Shown here piece after piece: positions 1 to 8,466 of a stretch of 64,000 bases of DNA. Source of the stretch: Acinetobacter pittii (GTDB lineage: Bacteria; Pseudomonadota; Gammaproteobacteria; Pseudomonadales; Moraxellaceae). The stretch lies in contig NZ_CP139286.1 of assembly GCF_034067285.1 (NCBI RefSeq), positions 1,116,001-1,180,000 on the forward strand, written 5' to 3'. Position numbers and translations under genes: made by a program. Numbering within the stretch: position 1 is the stretch's first letter; each line of letters starts with the position of its first letter. Below the pieces are notes generated by a model. That model was given only the letters and a program-made list of their open reading frames with translations. It made no database searches and was not told the origin of the DNA.

Positions 1-354
1 ACGGGTATCTACACCATCCCGGAAATCTCATCAATTGGTAAGAATGAACAGGAATTAACGGAAGAGAAAATTCCGTATGAAGTGGGTCAAGCTTCTTTCC
101 GTCATTTGGCTCGTGCACAAATTACCGGCGATACCGTAGGTGAGTTAAAAATTCTTTTCCATCGCGACACTATGGAAATTTTGGGTATTCACTGTTTTGG
201 TAATAACGCTGCCGAAATTATCCACATTGGGCAAGCAGTTATGCACAGCCCAAATAATACATTGAAATATTTCGTTGAAACGACATTTAACTATCCAACC
301 ATGGCGGAAGCATACCGTGTAGCTGCACTTAATGGTATGAACCGTTTATTTTGA
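1..354 (+). CDS. sthA: Soluble pyridine nucleotide transhydrogenase, C-terminal part (5' end outside window)
   Basis: The frame is open from base 1 and ends in TGA, giving the last 117 residues of a flavoprotein disulfide reductase-type enzyme. The visible part is the dimerisation domain, with the motif [18 protein letters not shown] and the tail [25 protein letters not shown] ending seen in SthA/UdhA. In the family it transfers hydride between NADPH and NAD+ in the cytosol. The FAD- and NAD-binding domains lie outside the window, so the call rests on the C-terminal domain alone; a lipoamide dehydrogenase-like paralogue is the main alternative. Confidence 0.85.
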   Translation, partial: TGIYTIPEISSIGKNEQELTEEKIPYEVGQASFRHLARAQITGDTVGELKILFHRDTMEILGIHCFGNNAAEIIHIGQAVMHSPNNTLKYFVETTFNYPTMAEAYRVAALNGMNRLF

Positions 355-373
355 TTTTAAATAATTTTTCCAT

Positions 374-403
374 AAAAAAGCCCGCAAATTTGCGGGCTTT
401 TTT
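374..403. terminator. Bidirectional intrinsic terminator between sthA and the MFS/44-aa unit
   Basis: A perfect 30-base palindrome: six A, a GCCCGCAAATTTGCGGGC core and six T. It can end sthA on the plus strand, and the convergent transporter/small-ORF transcript on the minus strand. Confidence 0.9.
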
Positions 404-473
404 ATTTTTATTAGACCATAGGTTTCTTATATTTTTATGACAATGCAAAGCTTTAGTCTGATTGTTGATATCT

Positions 474-608
474 CTAGTGAGCACAAAATGCTTGATTAAA
501 ATACTCAAATAAATCAGGTGTCTGCATCCATAAAATAAGTGAACAGACCAAAAGAGTAATGACGAGAAAAATCATAATTGTTTTCAAAAGTAAGGCATTA
601 TGCGTCAT
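474..608 (-). CDS. 44-aa predicted single-span membrane microprotein, coupled to the MFS gene
   Basis: An ATG at 608 overlaps the last codons of the upstream MFS gene, whose TAA is at 598-600, by 11 bases. The frame runs 44 codons to a TAG at 474-476. The product starts MTHNALLLKTIMIFLVITLL and has one hydrophobic stretch at about residues 5-28, then a short polar tail. The overlap suggests translational coupling to the transporter, and the unit ends at the shared terminator at 374-403. I do not recognise the family. It could be a small transporter partner or a chance ORF; no independent ribosome-binding site is visible. Confidence 0.5.
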   Translation of the reverse strand: MTHNALLLKTIMIFLVITLLVCSLILWMQTPDLFEYFNQAFCAH

Positions 609-1812
609 GAATAACAGCCTCCTCATTTACAAAGAAGTGTACGATTACACCTAATATACTCAATGCAATAGAACATAGCCAAATCGCATTGTAATTACCT
701 GTTAAGTCGTGATTAACACCGCCAAGCCAACCGCCAAAGAAAGAGCCGACTTGATGAGTGAAGAACACAATACCACTTAGCATTGAAAGGTATTTAACAC
801 CAAACATATTTGCCACAATGCCGTTTGTGAGTGGAACTGTAGAAAGCCATAAAAGGCCCATAATCACTCCAAAAGCATATACCGTATATGTGCTTAAAGG
901 TAATAGTAAAAAAGCAATAATTGCGATGCCGCGGCTACCATAAAGTGCCATTAATAACTTAGGCTTCGAGAAGCGATCTCCTAACCAGCCTGCGCCGTAA
1001 GTCCCCACAATATTAAATAGTCCAACTAGTGCCAGAAACACGGTACCTGTAGCTGCATCAAAGCCATGGTCGATTAAATAACCGGGTAAATGTACACCTA
1101 AGAATACAACTTGAAATCCACAAACTAAAAAGCCTAATGCTAACCACCAGAAGGGTTTGTGTTTTTGGGCAATATTCAATACTTGTTTAAATGTGAGCTG
1201 AGGTTGTGTAATTGCTTTTGGTGTTTGAGTACTAGGACCTTTTAACATCCACGCTAGTGGAATAATAAGGGCAATTAATAGCGCACTGACCATTAGGGCT
1301 GCTGACCATCCAACATTTTTAAGTAAGAGAAGGGTTGAGGGCAGCATAATAAACTGACCAAAAGAACCTGCTGCACTGGCAATCCCCATTGCCATACTCC
1401 TTTTTTCAGGTGGAGCAGCTCGGCCTACTGCACTCAGTAAAACTGTAAAAGAAGTTGCTGATAAAGCTAAACCAATAATAAGACCTAGGCTCAAATTCAA
1501 AATGAGTACACTTGAACTAAAAGCCATGAGTAGTAAGCCGAGGGAATAAAATAGCCCACCAACAGCAACCACAATTTTACTGCCGTATTTATCTGCGATT
1601 GCCCCAGTAAAAGGTTGAACTGCGCCCCAGATTAAATTTTGCATAGCGATTGCAAGACTAAAAACATGCTGCCCCCAACCGAACTCATGGCTCATTGGTA
1701 CGAGGTAAAGGCCGAAACCATGACGAACACCTAATGAAAGTGCCAGAATAATTGCACTGCCAATCAACATATAGATGAGGGACTGAGAAAATTGGTTGCC
1801 AGTTTTAGTCAT
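598..1812 (-). CDS. Major facilitator superfamily transporter, OxlT/YbfB-like
   Basis: A 404-residue, 12-span carrier of the inner membrane. Visible features are an N-terminal span followed by RHGFGLYLVPMSHEFGW, the loop-2/3 motif GAIADKYGSK, and the loop-8/9 copy GWLGDRFSKP. The closest recollection is the oxalate:formate antiporter-like MFS group; the substrate cannot be read from the sequence. I start at the ATG at 1810-1812 (MTKTGNQ) rather than a TTG 18 codons upstream, because the upstream extension is polar and not family-like. It overlaps the 44-aa ORF at its end. Confidence 0.8.
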   Translation of the reverse strand: MTKTGNQFSQSLIYMLIGSAIILALSLGVRHGFGLYLVPMSHEFGWGQHVFSLAIAMQNLIWGAVQPFTGAIADKYGSKIVVAVGGLFYSLGLLLMAFSSSVLILNLSLGLIIGLALSATSFTVLLSAVGRAAPPEKRSMAMGIASAAGSFGQFIMLPSTLLLLKNVGWSAALMVSALLIALIIPLAWMLKGPSTQTPKAITQPQLTFKQVLNIAQKHKPFWWLALGFLVCGFQVVFLGVHLPGYLIDHGFDAATGTVFLALVGLFNIVGTYGAGWLGDRFSKPKLLMALYGSRGIAIIAFLLLPLSTYTVYAFGVIMGLLWLSTVPLTNGIVANMFGVKYLSMLSGIVFFTHQVGSFFGGWLGGVNHDLTGNYNAIWLCSIALSILGVIVHFFVNEEAVIHDA

Positions 1813-1941
1813 GATTAATGGAAAATTATAATAATGATGATTTATTGTAGAAGATATATCGAACAATATCGATATGGTTGGGATGATATTTAAGAAGAAT
1901 TAAAAAGTTTTTAAGGGTCGTATTTTATGAGAAGACAATTA

Positions 1942-1974
1942 AAGAAGCAGACATCATTTTGATCTCTGCTTCTT
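1942..1974 (-). terminator. Intrinsic terminator of the nitrate carrier gene
   Basis: A ten-base perfect stem, AAGAAGCAGA / TCTGCTTCTT, lies just after the narK-type stop codon. On the minus strand it is followed by TTTAATT. Confidence 0.7.
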
Positions 1975-1981
1975 ATAAAAA

Positions 1982-3328
1982 TTACGCGGCGGAATTACGT
2001 TCAAGTAATGCTTGTTCAAAAAGCACTTGTTCTTTTTCTTTATGTTCGGTGGTAAAGCGAATCAAAATGACGCTACAGCCTGCGACCATGACTAGGCCAC
2101 CTAAAATAAATAGGCAAGTTTGAACATCAAGCAAGCCTTTAAGTAAGAAACCAGCAGCTACAGCACCTACATTGCCACCAGCCCCAATAATGCCAGCAAC
2201 ACCACCTAATGCATTACGGTCAATGAATGGTACGAGAGCATAGGTCGCGCCACAAGCCATGTGAGTAAAGAGGGCAAAAATTGTCATAGAAATAATTGCA
2301 AGAGCAACCATATTCATTTGAGAAAAAAGAATTAAGAATAAACCTTCGCTCAAGATCATGAGTACCAGTACTTTAGTGCGGCCATCTAAACCTTTTTTGA
2401 GAGCAATTTTATCAGAAATAATACCGCCAAGCGCACGAGCGAATAATGCTAAAAGACCAAATATTCCGGCAGTTAAACCCGCAGTTTTTAAATCCATTTT
2501 GAATTGATCAACATAGTACATTGCTGCAACGTTATGGATAAAAATTTCGATTCCGAAGCATGCCCCGTAAGCTACAAATAAAATCCAGACGCGGTAGTTG
2601 CGAGCAGCTTGCATTAAAATTGCCATGCCACCTTTTTTGCCACTGCCAACTTCAATGCCTTGTGCGCGGACTTCTTTAAAATTTCCTTGCGGGCAATCTT
2701 GAGTGAGTTTCCAGTAAAGAATACCAACAATGACCATCATTATGCCCGGTACGACTAACGCAACACGCCAGCCCATAGTTTGCTCGACGCCAAACATGAT
2801 AATTGCACCGAGTAATAAAGGCATAAGCGCTTGGGTTGCACCGCCACCAGCATTTCCCCAACCAGCTGCTGCCGCATTTGCTGTCCCTACTACGTTAGGG
2901 GCAAACATGACACTGGTGTGATATTGAGTAATGACAAAGCTTGCACCAATTGCACCAATCAGCAAGCGGAAGAATAAAAAGGATTCATAACTGTTGGCTG
3001 CGGCTACTCCAAATACTGGAATACTTCCTAATAGCAATAGGGTGGTGTAAGTGATGCGGGGTCCATATTTATCACATAGGGGACCGACAGCGAGTCTTAC
3101 TAAAATCGTAATCGCAACGGCAGCAATATTAATATTGGCAATTTGATCTTTGGTTAAGCCGAACTCACCTTTAATCACTGGCATTAATGGAGCACATGCA
3201 AACCATGCGAAGAAGCACACAAAGAATGCGAGCCATGTCATATGGAAGGCACGCATTGCTGGAGTAGAAAAACTGAATAATTTAATCTCAGTTGCTTTTT
3301 TTGCATCTAGATTGATATTTGAAGACAT
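1982..3328 (-). CDS. narK: Nitrate/nitrite transporter, NarK/NasA family
   Basis: A 448-residue MFS protein of the NNP family. The signatures are AVGPLCDKYGPR after span 2, and the glycine-rich nitrate signatures GWGNAGGGATQALMP (span 5) and GIIGAGGNVGAVAAGF (span 11). It imports nitrate, probably for assimilation. The ATG at 3326-3328 has a strong GGGGGA ribosome site upstream. Expression appears to be governed by a sigma-54-type promoter and an ANTAR-type leader just upstream (separate entries), which fits nitrogen control. The reductase genes are not in this window. nasA would be an equally fair symbol. Confidence 0.88.
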   Translation of the reverse strand: MSSNINLDAKKATEIKLFSFSTPAMRAFHMTWLAFFVCFFAWFACAPLMPVIKGEFGLTKDQIANINIAAVAITILVRLAVGPLCDKYGPRITYTTLLLLGSIPVFGVAAANSYESFLFFRLLIGAIGASFVITQYHTSVMFAPNVVGTANAAAAGWGNAGGGATQALMPLLLGAIIMFGVEQTMGWRVALVVPGIMMVIVGILYWKLTQDCPQGNFKEVRAQGIEVGSGKKGGMAILMQAARNYRVWILFVAYGACFGIEIFIHNVAAMYYVDQFKMDLKTAGLTAGIFGLLALFARALGGIISDKIALKKGLDGRTKVLVLMILSEGLFLILFSQMNMVALAIISMTIFALFTHMACGATYALVPFIDRNALGGVAGIIGAGGNVGAVAAGFLLKGLLDVQTCLFILGGLVMVAGCSVILIRFTTEHKEKEQVLFEQALLERNSAA

Positions 3329-3400
3329 ACGCCGTCCCCCTGAACTGAACGAAATGTTAATTTGCTTGGCAATTTATTGCCTACTGCATACCGATCAGAG

Positions 3401-3454
3401 CGGACATCATTGGCCGTCTTGGTTTATTCATTGAGTCATCGTTGACTCATCTTG
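3401..3454 (-). promoter_or_regulatory. Two-hexaloop (ANTAR-target-like) RNA leader of narK
   Basis: On the minus-strand transcript, P1 is TGAGTC-AACGAT-GACTCA (3449-3432). After a 15-base linker comes P2, CGGCC-AATGAT-GTCCG (3416-3401), with one C-U mismatch in its stem. Both loops are six bases with A at position 1 and G at position 4, the signature known for RNAs bound by ANTAR antiterminators such as NasR/NasT. P1 falls at the predicted 5' end of the message. I see no clear U-tract terminator between P2 and the start codon, so whether it controls termination or translation is open. Confidence 0.6.
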
Positions 3455-3464
3455 CTATGAATAA

Positions 3465-3480
3465 AGCAAAGCTTGTGCCA
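3465..3480 (-). promoter_or_regulatory. Sigma-54 (-24/-12) promoter of narK
   Basis: The minus strand reads TGGCACAAGCTTTGCT, with the invariant GG and GC pairs ten bases apart, matching TGGCAC-N5-TTGCW. The predicted start is near 3454, which puts the P1 hairpin at the very 5' end of the RNA. Enhancer (NtrC) sites were not identified. Confidence 0.75.
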
Positions 3481-3624
3481 AAAAATTATTTTTACTAAAA
3501 GGAAAACCTTAGTTTTTAATTTTATTCATTTAGTTATTAAAATTAAAAACTATTAGGGTAGGGAATTTTAAAGAAAGAAGATGATAAAAGTGAAGAAAGA
3601 GAGATTTGATAAACCTATTTTTAA

Positions 3625-3649
3625 AAAGTGCTCATTTTTTTAGCACTTT
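3625..3649 (-). terminator. Possible second terminator downstream of the OmpW-family gene
   Basis: An eight-base stem, AAAGTGCT / AGCACTTT, with an A/T-rich loop; on the minus strand it is followed by TTTTT. It lies about 30 bases beyond the first hairpin after the OmpW-family gene. Confidence 0.4.
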
Positions 3650-3681
3650 GTTTTAAAAAGAGGCAGTGTGTAGAGAGAAAG

Positions 3682-3717
3682 AAAGCTATAACAACGTTCC
3701 TCCGTTCTTATAGCTTT
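3682..3717 (-). terminator. Terminator of the OmpW-family gene
   Basis: A ten-base perfect stem, AAAGCTATAA / TTATAGCTTT, about 15 bases past the stop codon, with a CTTTCTTTCT run after it on the minus strand. Confidence 0.6.
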
Positions 3718-3731
3718 ACGTGACACAAAAG

Positions 3732-4802
3732 TTAGAAACGGTAACCGATACCTGCATAACCTAAAATTGGATTAATTTCGATATCTGCTTTTGCATTAAT
3801 TAATTCACCATACTTAGCATCATTGACTGTAATCGTTGTATCTGTTTTTAAATGAGCATAAGAAACAGACCCGACCGCATACCATTTATCATTGAAGTCA
3901 TAGGTGAAACCTAAAGTTGCTACAGGCGCAATTGCATCGGATGCTTCAAGTTCTACTTTAGGATCTCCTGAGCTAGTTTTTCTTTCTAAGGCAGCACCTG
4001 ATTTACCATCTTTAATATTGACAATCATGTGCCCGGCACTGACCAAATCTTTCTCAATTTCAGGATTCATTTCTAACTCACTGAAATAGGCATACATCAC
4101 ACCTAATCCGACATAAGGTCTAAACTTATTTACGCCAGTTTTGCCAAAATGGTACTGTAGTTCAAATGCAGGTGTCCAAGCTCGAGCCGATGCCGCACTT
4201 CCATGTGCTTCAAGATCGGTAATAAAAATATTATTTTCAAGCTCCATCGACCCGAGGATTCCACCAGCAGGTTTTGCAGTAGCAGAAAAGGGAGCATATA
4301 TTTTCCCTTTACCTTGTAAATCAACTTTAGGGGGAATTCCTGCTTTTACTTCTAGTGAAACATTATCTGTAAAAAAGTAATTTGACATGAGACCGAGAGT
4401 AGTCACATCATCTGCTTCTAAACCTGTATTTTCAGCTTCCCATTGGCTTAAACCGCGGATTTCTGCTGTCCCACTTAACCATGCAGGAATAGTATCTGTA
4501 CCTAAACCAATAACATCAATGAGCTGTTCAAGAACGACATTACTATTATCGTCTGAAATATTGTCTTGAATAGTTTTTACTTTAATATCTCCGACCTTAG
4601 ACTGCTCATTCTCTTTAACAGAAGTATTAATTCTAAATGGTTGAGCATTACCTGTCGGTTTGACATATAACGGACCAGCAGAGATAGAAAAACGTTTGAA
4701 GCCATCGCCATCTTTTAAACTAAAATATGGAGAAGCGGCGCAAGTGACTGTTGGCAGAGCAAAAAAAGCAGCTGTCATACAAAATAATGACTTTTTCATC
4801 AT
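3732..4802 (-). CDS. OmpW-family outer membrane protein, enlarged
   Basis: A 356-residue protein with a cleavable signal peptide (MMKKSLFCMTAAFFALPTVTCAA) and a C-terminal aromatic ending (GYAGIGYRF) typical of outer membrane barrels. The second half matches the OmpW fold: the strand FELQYHFG, then FRPYVGLGVMYAYFSE, then TLGFTYDFNDKWYAVGSVSY. OmpW proteins are usually about 200-230 residues. Here there is extra sequence of about 100 residues before the first recognisable strands (LMSNYFFTDNVSLEV) and an inserted loop around residues 240-285. OmpW proteins form small barrels linked to uptake of hydrophobic compounds; the role here is not known. GGAG lies seven bases before the ATG. Confidence 0.7.
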   Translation of the reverse strand: MMKKSLFCMTAAFFALPTVTCAASPYFSLKDGDGFKRFSISAGPLYVKPTGNAQPFRINTSVKENEQSKVGDIKVKTIQDNISDDNSNVVLEQLIDVIGLGTDTIPAWLSGTAEIRGLSQWEAENTGLEADDVTTLGLMSNYFFTDNVSLEVKAGIPPKVDLQGKGKIYAPFSATAKPAGGILGSMELENNIFITDLEAHGSAASARAWTPAFELQYHFGKTGVNKFRPYVGLGVMYAYFSELEMNPEIEKDLVSAGHMIVNIKDGKSGAALERKTSSGDPKVELEASDAIAPVATLGFTYDFNDKWYAVGSVSYAHLKTDTTITVNDAKYGELINAKADIEINPILGYAGIGYRF

Positions 4803-4961
4803 AAAAGGACTCCATGTCCGGCATTTGTTTACTGATTTTTATTGAGCCCACCATAGCGTGTTTTATTAAAATGATTGTGTATTTAAAATTAACAATTGTA
4901 ATTTTTTTGAAATATTTGTTTATATTTGGAAATATTTATTAATAAAAAGTACATAATAAAT

Positions 4962-4992
4962 AATAAAAGGCTACACAAGGCAGCCTTTTATT
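4962..4992 (-). terminator. Terminator of map
   Basis: An 11-base inverted repeat, AATAAAAGGCT / AGCCTTTTATT, with a nine-base loop, directly downstream of the map stop and T-rich after the stem on the minus strand. Confidence 0.7.
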
Positions 4993-5009
4993 TAAGGTTG
5001 TTAAACTAT

Positions 5010-5834
5010 TTAGTTAAAGCGAGATAGATCTTCCTCAGGACGAGCAGTTAGAACTTCAATACCTGTTTGAGTGACTAAAATAGTATGTTCATATTGAGCT
5101 GAAAGTTTATGATCTTTCGTTACAACCGTCCATTTGTCACCCAATAATTTGGTTTGCCAAACACCCGCATTTACCATAGGTTCAATCGTAAAAGTCATAC
5201 CAGCTTCTAAACGCATACCTGTACCAGCTTGACCATAATGGAGGACTTGAGGTTCATCATGGAAAACAGTCCCAATACCGTGGCCACAATATTCACGTAC
5301 TACGCTAAAACGTTCTGATTCAACATACTTCTGGATTGCATGGCCGATATCACCTAAATATGAACCATCTCTGACAGTTGCCATTCCACGATACATCGCT
5401 TCTTGAGCAACCTTACATAGACGGTTTGCTAAAATAGAAGTTTCACCACCAACGACATACATCATGTTGGTATCGCCGTGATAACCGTCTTTAATGACAG
5501 TTACGTCAATATTAAGAATGTCACCATTTTTTAAAATTTTATTTTCAGAGGGAATACCATGGCATACAACATGGTTAACCGAAGTACAAATAGAGTGCTG
5601 AAAAGCCGGGCGGCCAGGAGCTCCACCATAGCCGACACATGCAGGAATAGCATGCTGCACATTTTCAATGTGATTGCGACAAATGGTATCAAGTTCAAGT
5701 GTACTTACACCTGCCTTAATATGGGGCTTGATCATCTCTAGAACTTCAGCCGCCAGTCGTCCTGCAATGCGCATTTTTTCAATTTCATCTGGAGTTTTGA
5801 TTAATCGACGTGGAGCTGTATAAGTACTGTTCAT
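5010..5834 (-). CDS. map: Methionine aminopeptidase, type I
   Basis: A 274-residue cytosolic metallopeptidase that removes the initiator methionine from nascent proteins. The pita-bread fold ligands are visible: NIDVTVIKDGYHGDTN (two Asp), CGHGIGTVFHDEPQV (His), TIEPMV (Glu) and the final YEHTILVT (Glu). CTSVNHVVCHGIP is the type I substrate-side motif. It is divergent from rpsB, the classic bacterial neighbour arrangement. The ATG at 5832-5834 follows AGAG. Confidence 0.97.
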   Translation of the reverse strand: MNSTYTAPRRLIKTPDEIEKMRIAGRLAAEVLEMIKPHIKAGVSTLELDTICRNHIENVQHAIPACVGYGGAPGRPAFQHSICTSVNHVVCHGIPSENKILKNGDILNIDVTVIKDGYHGDTNMMYVVGGETSILANRLCKVAQEAMYRGMATVRDGSYLGDIGHAIQKYVESERFSVVREYCGHGIGTVFHDEPQVLHYGQAGTGMRLEAGMTFTIEPMVNAGVWQTKLLGDKWTVVTKDHKLSAQYEHTILVTQTGIEVLTARPEEDLSRFN

Positions 5835-5949
5835 GATCTCTAAAAACTTTTGGTAATTTACAAGTGTCTATGGTATAAATAGCCGCCCATTTTATCAAAT
5901 GCTTTTCGTGAATATCTTTTACGAACAATTTTGATAGATGGAGTAAAAA

Positions 5950-6008
5950 ATCCGCACATATATCGTCACATTACTCTGGGTGCCTGTAAAAGGGTGGAGA
6001 ATGCGGAT
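5950..6008 (+). promoter_or_regulatory. rpsB 5' leader (S2 autoregulatory-type element)
   Basis: The 5' region of rpsB contains the paired arms ATCCGCA (5950-5956) and TGCGGAT (6002-6008), enclosing a 45-base irregular domain, about 35 bases before the ATG. In gammaproteobacteria this leader is bound by S2 to repress rpsB-tsf. The identification rests on position and helix only. Confidence 0.5.
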
Positions 6009-6044
6009 ATATGGAGGCCTAACCCAACTTTTAAGGTAAAGAAA

Positions 6045-6797
6045 ATGGCAGATTACAACGTAAGCATGCGCGACCTTCTTCAAGCAGGTGCGCACTTTGG
6101 TCACCAAACTCGTTTCTGGAACCCAAAAATGCGTCAATACATTTTTGGCGCGCGCAACAAAATTCACATCATCAACCTTGAGCACACTGTTCCTGCGTTA
6201 AATGATGCTTTGAACTTCGCTAACCAATTAGCAAGCAAAAAGAACAAAGTTTTGTTCGTTGGTACAAAACGTGCTGCTTCTAACATCATCCGTGAACAAG
6301 CTCAACGCGCTGGTCAACCATACGTAGATCACCGTTGGTTAGGTGGTATGTTGACGAACTGGAAAACACTTCGCCAATCTATCAACCGTTTAAAAGATCT
6401 TCAAACTCAATCTCAAGATGGTACTTTTGCTAAGCTTACTAAACGTGAAGCTTTAGAGCGTGCTCGTGAGATGGAAAAACTTGAGCGCTCTTTAGGCGGC
6501 GTTAAAAACATGGGTGGTTTACCTGACGCATTATTTGTAATCGACGTTGATCACGAAGCGATTGCAATCAAAGAAGCGAAGAACTTAGGTATTCCTGTTA
6601 TCGGTATCGTTGATACAAACTCTAACCCAGACAACGTTGATTACGTTATTCCTGGTAACGACGATGCGATCCGTGCAGTAACTCTATATGCTTCAGCTAT
6701 GGCTGACGCAATTCTTGCTGGTAAAGAATACGCTCAATCTCAAGCGAACGCTCAAGCAAAAGGCGATGACGCTGCGAAAGACGCTTCTGAGGCTTAA
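6045..6797 (+). CDS. rpsB: 30S ribosomal protein S2
   Basis: A 250-residue protein with typical S2 sequence: [20 protein letters not shown], then [13 protein letters not shown] and [12 protein letters not shown], and an acidic/Ala-rich tail. I start at the ATG at 6045, giving the standard length; an upstream in-frame start at 5931 would translate the structured leader and is rejected. It is the first gene of the rpsB-tsf operon, with strongly biased (high-expression) codon use. Confidence 0.98.
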   Translation: MADYNVSMRDLLQAGAHFGHQTRFWNPKMRQYIFGARNKIHIINLEHTVPALNDALNFANQLASKKNKVLFVGTKRAASNIIREQAQRAGQPYVDHRWLGGMLTNWKTLRQSINRLKDLQTQSQDGTFAKLTKREALERAREMEKLERSLGGVKNMGGLPDALFVIDVDHEAIAIKEAKNLGIPVIGIVDTNSNPDNVDYVIPGNDDAIRAVTLYASAMADAILAGKEYAQSQANAQAKGDDAAKDASEA

Positions 6798-6863
6798 TGC
6801 GTTTTGACGCAGGCTTGTCATTTTTGCGACATGTAATGGTGGCAAATTAAGCGTCGAGAGTGC

Positions 6864-6894
6864 AAACGGCCCAGAGATTCTTTGGGCCGTTTTT
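6864..6894 (+). terminator. Partial terminator between rpsB and tsf
   Basis: Stem AAACGGCCCA / TGGGCCGTTT (6864-6892) followed by T's, lying about 40 bases before tsf. It would lower tsf relative to rpsB, or leave tsf to readthrough or its own promoter. Confidence 0.85.
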
Positions 6895-6934
6895 GTTGAA
6901 AAGATTTATTTTCTACCGATTTTAGGAGATCAAC

Positions 6935-7810
6935 ATGACTGCAATTACTGCAAGCATGGTAAAAGAATTACGTGACCGTACTGGTCTTGCAATGATGGAA
7001 TGCAAAAAAGCATTAACAGAAGCGAACGGTGACATCGAGCTTGCTATTGATAACCTTCGTAAATCTGGTCAAGCTAAAGCTGCTAAAAAAGCTGGTAACA
7101 TTGCTGCTGACGGTGCAATCACAATCGTTCAAGAAGGCAACAAAGCAATTTTAGTTGAAGTTAACTGTCAAACTGACTTCGTTGCTAAAGATGAAAACTT
7201 CTCTAACTTCTCAAAAGCTGTTGCTACAGCTGCTTTAGCTGCTGGTGAAACTGATGCTGCTAAAATCGCTGAATTAAAATTAGCAGACGGTCAATCAGTT
7301 GAAGAAGCTCGTATTGCGCTTGTTCAAAAAATCGGTGAAAACATCCAAGTTCGTCGTGCGAAAATCGTTGAAGGCGAAAACTTGGCTATCTACAAACACG
7401 GTTTAAAAATCGGTGTTGTAGTTTCTTATACTGGTGATGCTGATACTGGTAAAGGTATTGCAATGCACGTTGCTGCATTCAACCCAGTAGCTGTAAATGC
7501 TGAAGCTGTTCCTGCTGACCTTATCGCTAAAGAAAAAGAAATTGCTGAAGCGAAAGCGTTAGAATCTGGTAAGCCTGCTAACATCGTTGAGAAAATGGTA
7601 ACTGGTTCAGTTGATAAATACTTGAACGAAGTTGCTCTTGATCGTCAAATGTACGTAATCGACAACGACAAAAAAGTTGCTGATGTATTAAAAGCAACTG
7701 GTACTACTGTTGCTGAATTCGTACGTTTCGAAGTTGGTGAAGGTATTGAGAAGAAAGCAGAACTTAGCTTCGCTGAAGAAGTTGCTGCTGCTCAAGCTGC
7801 TGCGAAGTAA
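6935..7810 (+). CDS. tsf: Elongation factor Ts
   Basis: A 291-residue nucleotide exchange factor for EF-Tu. The N-terminal UBA-like region contains the TDFVAKDENF-type core, and MVKELRDRTGLAMMECKKAL opens the protein. The C-terminal dimerisation region ends in the FVRFEVGEGIEKK motif. AGGAG lies eight bases before the ATG. It is co-directional with rpsB and separated from it by a terminator hairpin. Confidence 0.98.
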   Translation: MTAITASMVKELRDRTGLAMMECKKALTEANGDIELAIDNLRKSGQAKAAKKAGNIAADGAITIVQEGNKAILVEVNCQTDFVAKDENFSNFSKAVATAALAAGETDAAKIAELKLADGQSVEEARIALVQKIGENIQVRRAKIVEGENLAIYKHGLKIGVVVSYTGDADTGKGIAMHVAAFNPVAVNAEAVPADLIAKEKEIAEAKALESGKPANIVEKMVTGSVDKYLNEVALDRQMYVIDNDKKVADVLKATGTTVAEFVRFEVGEGIEKKAELSFAEEVAAAQAAAK

Positions 7811-7823
7811 TTCGTATCACAAT

Positions 7824-7850
7824 AAAAAAAGCCCCAATGGGGCTTTTTTT
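7824..7850 (+). terminator. Terminator of tsf
   Basis: Seven A, GCCCC, AAT loop, GGGGC, seven T: a compact symmetrical intrinsic terminator 14 bases after the stop. Confidence 0.93.
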
Positions 7851-7875
7851 ATCTTAGTTAAAATAAGGGTATACA

Positions 7876-8361
7876 ATGACAAATAAAAAAAATCTTAGTA
7901 TTGGTGGTATCATTATTTTATTGATTGCTGCGTATTTTGGTCTAGATTTATCTGGACATAAGCAAAGCCAATCGCCTTCATCAACTATACCCACAGCTCA
8001 GAATAATAAAACTACATTTTCAAATAATTGGGTGGACACTATAAAAACTGCTTACGAGCAGCGACAAAGTAATGTTCAAGTAGGGGGAAAGGGTCGAGTT
8101 AAAGCAATTTTAAGAGATGATAATGATGGGTCGAGACATCAGAAATTCATTCTAGTATTAAACAATGGCCTTTCAATTTTGGTCGCTCATAACATCGATT
8201 TGGCACCTAAAATTTCCAATCTAAATAAAGGTGATATCGTAGAGTTTTACGGCGAATATGAATACAACCCAAAAGGTGGGGTATTACATTGGACTCATCA
8301 TGATCCACAAGGTCGTCATGAAAGTGGTTGGCTTAAACATGATGGACAAATCTACCAATAA
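7876..8361 (+). CDS. DUF3465 domain protein, membrane-anchored
   Basis: 161 residues with an N-terminal hydrophobic anchor at about residues 9-24 (IGGIIILLIAAYFGLDL), a short low-complexity linker, and a C-terminal domain at about 50-161. That domain contains GKGRVKAILRDDNDGSRHQKF, then FYGEYEYNPKGGVLHWTHHD and a final GRHESGWLKHDGQIYQ. The domain matches my memory of DUF3465, an OB-like fold with conserved His/Trp and no known function. The anchor suggests a periplasm-facing location. It follows tsf but has the terminator between, so it is probably transcribed separately. Confidence 0.75.
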   Translation: MTNKKNLSIGGIIILLIAAYFGLDLSGHKQSQSPSSTIPTAQNNKTTFSNNWVDTIKTAYEQRQSNVQVGGKGRVKAILRDDNDGSRHQKFILVLNNGLSILVAHNIDLAPKISNLNKGDIVEFYGEYEYNPKGGVLHWTHHDPQGRHESGWLKHDGQIYQ

Positions 8362-8466
8362 AACTCCAGTGAATGTCTGATTAGATTATTTTCATAGAGC
8401 AATTTTGTTCTATTCAGTTTATTAAAACATGCTATGGTTTTTTTATTGAATAGATGAGACGTATTT

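Noticed and set aside
5931..6044. N-terminal extension of rpsB starting at an upstream in-frame codon
   Set aside because: It would translate the structured S2 leader; the normal 250-residue S2 begins at 6045.
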